Source: an uncultured Asticcacaulis sp. (GTDB taxonomy: Bacteria; Pseudomonadota; Alphaproteobacteria; Caulobacterales; Caulobacteraceae). From it: a stretch of 13,150 nt of DNA. Under the pieces are notes generated by a model, which saw only the letters and a list, made by a program, of their open reading frames with translations, did no database searches and was not told the origin of the DNA. The DNA lies in the NCBI GenBank assembly GCA_946480525.1, contig CAMLLA010000077.1, positions 1 through 13,150 on the forward strand, in the 5' to 3' direction. The translations under genes and the position numbers were made by a program. Below, piece after piece: positions 7,396 through 13,150 of the stretch. Each line of letters begins with the position of its first letter. The stretch's first letter is position 1.

Positions 7396-8288
7396 GCCGA
7401 CTGCCTCAGGACCGCGTATTGGCTCAGGGCGAAGAGGGCCGCGCCGTCAAGGGGATCGAGGCGCGGGTCCTGCAGCGCGGCTGCGACGTCGGCCGCCAGC
7501 CACGGTTTGATATAAGGACCCAGTCCGCCCATCAGGCAAACGCCGGGTGCGCCCAGGGCAATGAGGCGGCGGATGTAGCGGTCGATGTCGGCCGCCAGGT
7601 TTTCCAGCAGGGTCAAAGCGACCGGGTCGTTATCGCCGGCGTGATCAAAGACGACGGGCGCCAGGCCGCCATACTGTGCCGGCGTTGCGCTTTCCGACCA
7701 GTCCACGACGGCGACGCCGCTGCCGAAGACCGCGATCAACGCGCGCGTCAGCGGGCTTTCCGGGCTGAGGCCATCGAGCGCATTCAACGCGGCCTTGGCG
7801 GCGTCGCGGCCCAGTGCGGCCGATGAGCCGCGTTCATCGAGGAGAAAGCCCCAGCCGCCGACCTGACGGCCATGGCCATCCGATATGATGTAGCTGCAAC
7901 TGCCCGTGCCGGCGATCTGGATGGCGCCGTCACCGCCGGCAAAGGCGCCGAGACAGGCGATATGCGCGTCGCTGGCGATGGCAAGCGAGCCGAAAGGCAG
8001 GGCGCCCTGGCGCGTGGCGCGGACATTGTCTTCGGTCAGGACGCCGGCGAGGCCAAGGCCCGCGGCGGTCACGGGCAGGATGTCGCGTGTAAGGGCGGCA
8101 GTTGTCAGGGCGATGTCGACGGCTTCGCCGATATGCGACCAGGCAAGGTCAAGCCCCAGGCGGATATTGGCCGGGCCGCTTTCACCTTCCGCCAGAACCT
8201 GTCCTTCAGGTGACTTGAGCCGCACCCGGCAGCGCGTTCCGCCGCCGTCGACACCGATCACATAGGAAGGAGAAGCCAGTGGCACCAT
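7392..8288 (-). CDS. BadF/BadG/BcrA-type sugar kinase, probable N-acetylglucosamine kinase
   Basis: ASKHA-fold kinase of about 298 residues. Counted from ATG 8288 it shows the first phosphate loop VDGGGTRCR (residues 13-21), a SDAHIACLGAF segment carrying the probable catalytic Asp, the second phosphate motif IAGTGSCSYI, then GGWGFLLDERGSSAALG and a late glycine-rich MGGLGPYI. These match the NAGK-like group of the BadF family, which phosphorylates GlcNAc or related sugars with ATP. The frame opens at a TTG at 8357. ATG 8315 (AGG 5 bases before it) is possible, but 8288 leaves the shortest tail before the first strand. It is the first gene of the operon, overlapping cutC by 4 bp. With a GH85 and a glycosylasparaginase nearby, GlcNAc is the likely substrate; glucosamine or anhydromuramic acid are alternatives. 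Confidence 0.85.
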   Translation of the reverse strand: MVPLASPSYVIGVDGGGTRCRVRLKSPEGQVLAEGESGPANIRLGLDLAWSHIGEAVDIALTTAALTRDILPVTAAGLGLAGVLTEDNVRATRQGALPFGSLAIASDAHIACLGAFAGGDGAIQIAGTGSCSYIISDGHGRQVGGWGFLLDERGSSAALGRDAAKAALNALDGLSPESPLTRALIAVFGSGVAVVDWSESATPAQYGGLAPVVFDHAGDNDPVALTLLENLAADIDRYIRRLIALGAPGVCLMGGLGPYIKPWLAADVAAALQDPRLDPLDGAALFALSQYAVLRQSA

Positions 8289-8342
8289 TACAAACTCAAT
8301 CCCCCAAATGACCATGCGCCTGAAAAGCAGCGGCGCGAAGGG

Positions 8343-8358
8343 CAGGGTGCTGACCAAT
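8343..8358 (-). promoter_or_regulatory. Degenerate second operator in the kinase promoter
   Basis: The minus strand reads ATTGGTCAGCACCCTG. Its first eight bases are identical to the first half of the dre-like site at 4915-4930, while the second half is poorly conserved. Its centre is 22 bp, about two helical turns, from the palindrome at 8365-8380, so two dimers could bind on the same face on either side of the probable transcription start. Confidence 0.4.
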
Positions 8359-8359
8359 C

Positions 8360-8365
8360 AGTATA
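8360..8365 (-). promoter_or_regulatory. Candidate -10 element of the kinase-cutC-regulator operon
   Basis: On the minus strand TATACT matches five of six bases of the sigma-70 -10 consensus. No good -35 box lies at 16-18 bp (TAGGCA at 17 bp is poor), as is usual for regulated promoters. It would give a start near 8353 and a leader of about 65 bases to ATG 8288. The palindrome at 8365-8380 abuts it on the upstream side. Confidence 0.4.
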
Positions 8366-8380
8366 TTTGTCATATCAAAT
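8365..8380 (-). promoter_or_regulatory. Palindromic operator at the kinase-operon promoter
   Basis: ATTTGTCATATCAAAT is an inverted repeat with perfect 5-bp arms (ATTTG / CAAAT) around six bases. It agrees at 12 of 16 positions with the site before the fucosidase and shares 11 bases exactly with the site before regulator 1. It occupies the -10/-35 interval of the kinase-operon promoter, so occupancy should repress. Assignment to the GntR pair is inference from recurrence and position. Confidence 0.55.
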
Positions 8381-8388
8381 CTTGCCTA

Positions 8389-8694
8389 TTTGTCTATAAA
8401 AACATTATCGAATGTGAAATTGAACGCGATGCCGCCGCCTGACACGGGATACAGTCCGCCCGGCATGCACGCCAGAATACGGATGAAGCGTGAAAAAATA
8501 GCCCTATTGCCGAATGCGGAGGAACATGGCGCGGCAAGTATGGCAGCCGGAGGCATTCCGAACCGATTGGTCCAAAAAAAGCATTGGACCTCCGGGGTGT
8601 TTGGAAGCAAAAGCATGACGGCTGACGTGGAGGCGAGGGCGTGTCCTGTCACCGGCAGACCGTTTTCCATCGACCCTTTTGAGCATTAAATCCA
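8389..8694. other. Intergenic region with no supported gene
   Basis: About 300 bp between the divergent kinase operon and uxaA, visibly less GC-rich than its neighbours. A 99-codon TTG-started frame (8390-8689, +) fills most of it, but its translation shows no recognisable family and it has no clear ribosome site. Two similar 8-mers, ATTGGTCC (8566) and ATTGGACC (8583), lie 17 bp apart; the first contains the 9-bp palindrome TTGGTCCAA (8567-8575). They might be control elements for uxaA. No clear -10 was seen. Confidence 0.5.
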
Positions 8695-10221
8695 ATGAAC
8701 GAGCAGCTAGGAAATTGCGCACGACTGGGCCCCGCCGATCTCACACCCGCAGGTGTGTTGCGCATTGACAGCCATGACCACGTTGCCGTGGCGCTTCAGG
8801 ACATGCCGGCGGGCGAGACGGTCACGGTCGGTGAGACGACCGTAACGCTGCGGGCCGACGTTCCCAAGGGCCACAAGATCGCGCTTGCGGACATCCCGAC
8901 GGGCCGCGAAGTCCTGAAGTTCGGCTTCGTCATCGGCAAGGCGACGCAAGACATCGCGGCGGGTGAGCACGTCCACAGCCATAATCTGGCAACGGCCCTG
9001 GGCGGTCTCGAAGCCTACGAGTACCACCCGTCGCCCGCCATCCGCCCGCAGCCGCAGGCCGGCAGCTTCATGGGTTATCGCCGCTTTGATGGACGCGTCG
9101 GCATTCGCAACGAGATATGGATACTGTGCACGGTCGGCTGCGTCGCAAAGACGTCCGAGCGCCTGGCCAGGCTTGCGTCGGAACGCTTCGCCGGCCGCAT
9201 CGACGGTGTTCACGCCCTTACACATCCGTTGGGCTGTTCACAGCTGGGTGATGATCTTGACCATACGCGCAGGCTTATCGCGGCGCTGGCCATGCACCCA
9301 AATGCCGGCGGCGTGCTGATTGTCGGACTGGGGTGCGAGAACAACCAGCTGTCGGCCTTGTTGAAGGAGATCGACCGCCCCGCCGATCGCCTGAAATATT
9401 TTGCCGCCCAGATGGTCGAGGACGAGACCGAAACCGGGCTGGAAGCGCTCGAAGATCTGGTCAGGGTGGTGGAAAAGGACCGGCGCGAGGAATGCCGGAT
9501 CGGGGATCTGGCCATCGGCGTCAAATGCGGCGGCTCGGACGGCTTTTCCGGCCTGACCGCCAATCCGCTGGTCGGCCGGGTGGCTGACCGCGTGGCTTTT
9601 TCCGGTGGCCAGTCGATCATGACCGAAATCCCTGAAATCTTCGGCGCCGAGCGCATCCTGATGGCGCGTGCCAGGGACGAACAGGTTTTCCGGGGCGTGG
9701 TCGACGTCGTCAACGACTTCAAACAGTACTTCCTCGACCATAACCAGCCGGTGTTCGAGAACCCGTCGCCTGGCAACAAGGCCGGCGGCATCACGACGCT
9801 CGAAGAAAAATCGCTCGGCGCCGTACAGAAGGGCGGCACCTCGCCGTTGAACGAAGTCCTGCGCTACGGCGAACGCAGCCATGAGAAGGGATTGAGCCTG
9901 CTGGAAGCGCCTGGCAACGACGCCGTGTCGTCGACCGCATTGACCGCAGCCGGTGCCGTCATCGTCCTTTTCACGACCGGCCGTGGCACGCCGCTGGGCT
10001 TTCCGGCGCCGACGCTCAAGATCGCGTCCAACTCCGCCCTGGCCGCGAAGAAGCCGCACTGGATCGATTTCGATGCCGGTCAGGTGCTGAACGAAGGTCT
10101 GGACGCCGCGACCGATTCCCTGATGGAGCTGATCCTGAAAACGGCTTCGGGCCAGCCGACGTGCAACGAAAAGAATGACGAACGTGAAATCGCCATCTGG
10201 AAGAATGGCGTGACGCTTTAG
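8695..10221 (+). CDS. uxaA: Altronate dehydratase (UxaA family)
   Basis: Dehydrates D-altronate to 2-keto-3-deoxy-D-gluconate in hexuronate catabolism. The protein of 508 residues has an N-terminal SAF domain (about 20-98: HDHVAVALQDMPAGETV, then DIPTGREVLKFGFVIG) and the large UxaA domain (about 108-505). Its metal and substrate motifs include THPLGCSQLGDD, GLGCENNQ, GVKCGGSDGFSGLTANP and FTTGRGTPLGFP. Length is close to E. coli UxaA (495). ATG 8695 has no evident Shine-Dalgarno sequence; a GTG at 8755 would align better with the E. coli N-terminus, so the first 20 residues are uncertain. It diverges from the kinase operon across the spacer, so shared control is possible. A relative acting on galactarate or another sugar acid cannot be excluded, though altronate is the best reading. 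Confidence 0.9.
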   Translation: MNEQLGNCARLGPADLTPAGVLRIDSHDHVAVALQDMPAGETVTVGETTVTLRADVPKGHKIALADIPTGREVLKFGFVIGKATQDIAAGEHVHSHNLATALGGLEAYEYHPSPAIRPQPQAGSFMGYRRFDGRVGIRNEIWILCTVGCVAKTSERLARLASERFAGRIDGVHALTHPLGCSQLGDDLDHTRRLIAALAMHPNAGGVLIVGLGCENNQLSALLKEIDRPADRLKYFAAQMVEDETETGLEALEDLVRVVEKDRREECRIGDLAIGVKCGGSDGFSGLTANPLVGRVADRVAFSGGQSIMTEIPEIFGAERILMARARDEQVFRGVVDVVNDFKQYFLDHNQPVFENPSPGNKAGGITTLEEKSLGAVQKGGTSPLNEVLRYGERSHEKGLSLLEAPGNDAVSSTALTAAGAVIVLFTTGRGTPLGFPAPTLKIASNSALAAKKPHWIDFDAGQVLNEGLDAATDSLMELILKTASGQPTCNEKNDEREIAIWKNGVTL

Positions 10222-10291
10222 GCGGGCCGCGCCGGCTTGCGCATCAAGTCCTGATGACAGTCTTTTAAAGCCTTGCGGCTAGACTGCGGCC

Positions 10292-11557
10292 ATGAAGGCT
10301 TCCAGGCTTATAGGTGTTGTTAGACAGGCAGACTGGCTTAACCCGCAACGGGCGCGGGCCTACAGCCTCATCCTGCTGATCATGTCCACCCTCGGCTTTG
10401 CGATCTGGATAGGGCTTGCCGAAGGCCTGATCGATCGCACCGGCAAGCCTTTGGGCTCGGACTTCATGAGTTTTTATGCGGCGTCGAAACTGGCCCTGGC
10501 GGGTCATGCCGAGGACGCGTGGCGGCCCGAGGCGCATCAGGCGGCCCAGACGGCTGTGTTCGGGCGCAGGTTCGACTACTGGGCGTTCTTTTATCCGCCG
10601 CCTTACCTGCTGGTGTGTTGGCCTTTGGCGCTTTTGCCGTACGGGGTATCGCTGGCGGCGTGGGCTGTATCGACCACTGCGGCTTTTGTCGGTCTGATGC
10701 GGTTATGGTTGCGCAGGTTGTCTGAGCAACCCGTCTTCGCATCCTATGTGTTTCTGGCGATGCCCGTCCTGTGGCTCAATCTCGGCTACGGTCAGAATGG
10801 CGCGCTCACCGCGGCCATATTGGCCGGAGGCTGCCTGATGCTGGATCGCCGGCCGGTATTGGCCGGGCTCATTCTTGGAATGCTGGTGATCAAGCCGCAG
10901 CTTGCCCTGGCCGTGCCCTTCGTTTTGGCGGCTACGGGCCGGTGGAAGACGTTTTTCGCGTCCGCGATCAGTGCCATGGCTCTGCTGGCATGCTCCTGGC
11001 TGGCAGTCGGCCCGGAAGGATTTTCTGCCTTTATGGCCAATAGCGCGTTGGCCCGTGCGACGCTGGAGCAAGGTCTTGTCGATCCCGGGGCGATGCAAAG
11101 CGGTTTTGGCGCCTTCAGGGCACTTGGCGCTCCCGTGCCCATTGCCTATGCCGGGCAGTTGCTGATTGCCATATTCGCCCTGGCGGTTGCCACCTTTGCA
11201 GCCTGGAAGGTTCGAGCCGACGCGTTCGGTGCGGCGGCAGTGATCGCCGCTGCAACGCCGCTGATCAGCCCGTTCTTTCTGGTCTATGATCTGGCAATCA
11301 CCGCCATTCCCCTGACCTGGCTGGTCGTTCAGGGAGCGCGAACGGGTTTCCGGCATTGGGAAAAGGTGGCTGCCTTGCTGGTTTTCGTTCTGCCGTTTGT
11401 CTCGCGGACAATGACGGTGACGTTCCATCTGCCGCTGGCGCCGGTGATTTTGCTGATGTTTCTGGTCCTGGTCGTGCGCAGATTGCTGACGGCCAATGGT
11501 CAAGGCGTGGATTTGATCACTGAAAAGGTGTCATTTCCGGTGACTTCGGCGACCTGA
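10292..11557 (+). CDS. GT87 / DUF2029 polytopic membrane glycosyltransferase
   Basis: Integral membrane protein of 421 residues with about 10 hydrophobic segments, belonging to the GT87 (DUF2029) family of GT-C fold polyprenyl-phosphate-sugar dependent transferases. Features visible are GSDFMSFYAAS after the first membrane helix (Asp57, the likely catalytic acidic residue in the first periplasmic loop), FFYPPPYLL, GYGQNGALTAAILAG and LGMLVIKPQLAL, the last three being family hallmarks. Characterised actinobacterial members are mannosyltransferases; the sugar and acceptor here are unknown. It stands alone, 70 bp after uxaA, with no glycan-assembly neighbours in view. No convincing terminator separates it from uxaA, so read-through is possible. 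Confidence 0.85.
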   Translation: MKASRLIGVVRQADWLNPQRARAYSLILLIMSTLGFAIWIGLAEGLIDRTGKPLGSDFMSFYAASKLALAGHAEDAWRPEAHQAAQTAVFGRRFDYWAFFYPPPYLLVCWPLALLPYGVSLAAWAVSTTAAFVGLMRLWLRRLSEQPVFASYVFLAMPVLWLNLGYGQNGALTAAILAGGCLMLDRRPVLAGLILGMLVIKPQLALAVPFVLAATGRWKTFFASAISAMALLACSWLAVGPEGFSAFMANSALARATLEQGLVDPGAMQSGFGAFRALGAPVPIAYAGQLLIAIFALAVATFAAWKVRADAFGAAAVIAAATPLISPFFLVYDLAITAIPLTWLVVQGARTGFRHWEKVAALLVFVLPFVSRTMTVTFHLPLAPVILLMFLVLVVRRLLTANGQGVDLITEKVSFPVTSAT

Positions 11558-11724
11558 CGAAGCTGCCTTCCTATCACCGCGCATTGCCAGCCAGCAGCGA
11601 GTCGAATTTGCGACTTGCCACCTGATTCAGGCTACGCAGACGCATAGGGGATTGCTTCACAACTTGCGGTGATTGGCGGCACAGCGCGTACTCAGAGCTT
11701 GTCGGGAGAATAGACCGGACGGAA
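11558..11724. other. Spacer between the GT87 gene and tRNA-Ala
   Basis: No gene is supported. A complementary 8-mer pair, ATCACCGC (11573-11580) and GCGGTGAT (11666-11673), could close a long RNA fold. A short stem AGTCG/CGACT lies at 11600-11615. The minus strand is open for about 45 codons ending at 11574 without a good start or recognisable product. No T-run terminator was found just after the tRNA. Confidence 0.4.
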
Positions 11725-11800
11725 TGGTGGAGCTAAGCGGATTCGAACCGCTGGCCTCCTCATTGCGAACGAGGCGCTCTACCAACTGAGCTATAGCCCC
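11725..11800 (-). tRNA. tRNA-Ala(CGC)
   Basis: A complete cloverleaf is readable on the minus strand: acceptor GGGGCTA with TAGCTCC, a D arm with AGTTGGTA, anticodon stem CCTCG/TGAGG around loop TTCGCAA (anticodon CGC, reading GCG), variable loop, and T arm with TTCGAAT. The acceptor stem holds the G3-U70 wobble pair, the alanine identity element. Discriminator A and an encoded CCA end complete the 76 bases. Confidence 0.97.
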
Positions 11801-11819
11801 ATTCCGATCCGGAGCGCAC

Positions 11820-11847
11820 CTTTTAACCCAGGACGCAGGCCTGTCAA
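11820..11847 (-). promoter_or_regulatory. Promoter of tRNA-Ala
   Basis: On the minus strand a perfect -35 box TTGACA (11847-11842) is separated by 16 bp from a -10-like TAAAAG (11825-11820). This puts the start near 11813, 13 bases before the mature tRNA. The bases after the -10 are GC-rich, as in stringently controlled stable-RNA promoters. Confidence 0.75.
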
Positions 11848-11859
11848 GCGCTCCTTAAC

Positions 11860-11887
11860 TTGTGCACTTTACGTAAATGCCTATATT
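11860..11887 (+). promoter_or_regulatory. Candidate promoter of the yggT-DUF167 pair
   Basis: TTGTGC (11860-11865) and TATATT (11882-11887) are spaced by 16 bp, giving a start near 11894, 26 bases before the yggT ATG. The spacer contains the perfect 10-bp palindrome TTTACGTAAA (11868-11877), which might bind a regulator. Confidence 0.5.
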
Positions 11888-11919
11888 CCTAGGCGACTCG
11901 CAAAAAAGGACAGGACGGC

Positions 11920-12237
11920 ATGGCGGCCATTATCGGTTTCATTTTCTTCGTGCTGAACGGCCTCTTTTCCCTGATCATCTGGGCGCTGATCATCAGCGCC
12001 ATCCTCAGTTGGCTAGTGGCGTTCAACGTCATCAATACGCGCAATGGCGCCGTATGGCGGGTCATGGAAGTCCTGGATCGGATCACGGCACCTATTCTTG
12101 AACCATTTCGTCGTATAATTCCGCCCGTTGGGGGGCTGGATCTCAGCTTTCTGATTGCCTTCCTGATTATTCAGGGCATTCAAAGATTTCTGCTTCCGGC
12201 AGCCGAAAGCGCTCTGATTCAGCTCGTTGCGATGTGA
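11920..12237 (+). CDS. YggT-family membrane protein
   Basis: Protein of 105 residues with one YggT unit. It has a long N-terminal hydrophobic region (about residues 3-34, FIFFVLNGLFSLIIWALIIS), then the conserved amphipathic stretch RVMEVLDRITAPILEPFRRIIPP, and a second membrane helix with GGLDLSFLIAFLIIQGI. This is the classic family layout. Function is not firmly known; plant and bacterial relatives have been linked to cytochrome or osmotic and cell-shape phenotypes. The start has AAGGACAGGA upstream. Its stop overlaps the next gene's start by 4 bp, so the two are translationally coupled. Confidence 0.93.
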   Translation: MAAIIGFIFFVLNGLFSLIIWALIISAILSWLVAFNVINTRNGAVWRVMEVLDRITAPILEPFRRIIPPVGGLDLSFLIAFLIIQGIQRFLLPAAESALIQLVAM

Positions 12238-12500
12238 GTCGTCTGTTCGTCCGGCTGACGCCCAAGGCATCGGTGGATCGCATCGATGGCTGGGACGAGG
12301 ATGAACACGGTCGGCGCTTTCTGAAGGTCCGCGTGCGGGCTGCGCCAATCGAAGGGCAGGCCAATGCCGCCCTGATCGTCTTTATCGCCAAGGCTTTGAA
12401 AGTGCCGAAATCGCGCGTGAGCCTTATCGCGGGCGACACGGCGCGGCTGAAATGTCTTGAAATTGACGGCGTGGAAACGTTCGAAGCGCTCGCGCCATAA
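12234..12500 (+). CDS. DUF167 (YggU-type) protein
   Basis: Small cytoplasmic protein of 88 residues. VRLTPKAS, FLKVRVRAAPIEGQANAALI and VPKSRVSLIAGDTARLK are the DUF167 signature; a known NMR/crystal fold exists for the family but no established activity. It starts at GTG 12234 inside the yggT stop (GTGA), a coupling seen in many proteobacteria where yggT and the DUF167 gene are adjacent. Confidence 0.93.
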   Translation: MSRLFVRLTPKASVDRIDGWDEDEHGRRFLKVRVRAAPIEGQANAALIVFIAKALKVPKSRVSLIAGDTARLKCLEIDGVETFEALAP

Positions 12501-12506
12501 GAAAGA

Positions 12507-12533
12507 GCCCCGGAAGCGTATGCTTGCCGGGGC
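12507..12533. terminator. Bidirectional hairpin terminator between DUF167 and leuB
   Basis: GCCCCGG (12507-12513) pairs with CCGGGGC (12527-12533), and AAGC with GCTT inside around loop GTAT, with one bulged G at 12526. On the minus strand the stem is followed by TCTTTCTT, a good termination tract for leuB. On the + strand it directly follows the DUF167 stop but lacks a T-run. A smaller stem CACCT/AGGTG (12540-12554) follows. Confidence 0.8.
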
Positions 12534-12578
12534 CAGTTCACCTTTGCGAGGTGGTCTCTTAAACTTAAATAGTAGCCG

Positions 12579-13150
<572 letters not shown>

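Noticed and set aside
6784..7515. 243-codon open frame on the + strand across cutC and the kinase
   Set aside because: It spans the junction of two real genes on the other strand and has no recognisable motif.
8390..8689. 99-codon TTG-started frame before uxaA
   Set aside because: No ribosome site and no recognisable family; described only as an intergenic possibility.
9238..10059. 273-codon open frame on the minus strand within uxaA
   Set aside because: It is a shadow of the well-supported uxaA frame.
11558..11724. Integrated-element remnant beside tRNA-Ala
   Set aside because: tRNA genes are common integration sites, but no duplicated tRNA end, integrase or mobile gene is visible.

Overview
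The window looks like chromosomal DNA of a GC-rich alphaproteobacterium. The protein families, the palindromic spacer repeat and the general style suggest Caulobacteraceae, perhaps an Asticcacaulis-like organism. That assignment is an impression from sequence style and was not tested by any search.

Left and centre (1-8380): a set of genes that together fit dismantling of asparagine-linked glycans. On the + strand is the C-terminal half of a glycosylasparaginase (1-486), which splits GlcNAc from Asn. It converges on a minus-strand block that, in its own reading direction, runs: BadF-type GlcNAc kinase (start near 8288), CutC-family protein, GntR/UTRA regulator 2, GntR/UTRA regulator 1, GH29 alpha-L-fucosidase and GH85 endo-beta-N-acetylglucosaminidase (ending at 597). 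Both glycosidases carry twin-arginine signal peptides and so are probably exported. The kinase and the regulators are cytoplasmic. The logic is: fucosidase trims fucose, GH85 cuts the chitobiose core, glycosylasparaginase releases the last GlcNAc from Asn, and the kinase traps GlcNAc or a related amino sugar. NagR-like GntR repressors probably sense a product. The beta-hexosaminidase, mannosidases, outer-membrane receptor, sugar transporter and nagA/nagB-type genes that would complete the pathway are not in the window.

Regulation: a 16-bp dre-like operator lies at 4915-4930 before the fucosidase. A related palindrome lies at 8365-8380 beside the probable kinase-operon promoter, with a degenerate copy 22 bp further down. 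A third site sharing an 11-mer (TTGTCATATCA) lies before regulator 1. This suggests one regulon with auto-regulation.

Middle (8389-8694): about 300 bp with no convincing gene, then uxaA (8695-10221, altronate dehydratase) on the + strand, diverging from the kinase operon, and a GT87/DUF2029 polytopic membrane glycosyltransferase (10292-11557).

Right (11725-13150): ordinary housekeeping content. A tRNA-Ala(CGC) gene with a clear promoter lies on the minus strand, followed by a yggT - DUF167 overlapping pair (+), a strong hairpin terminator, and the C-terminal part of leuB (minus strand), which runs off the right edge.
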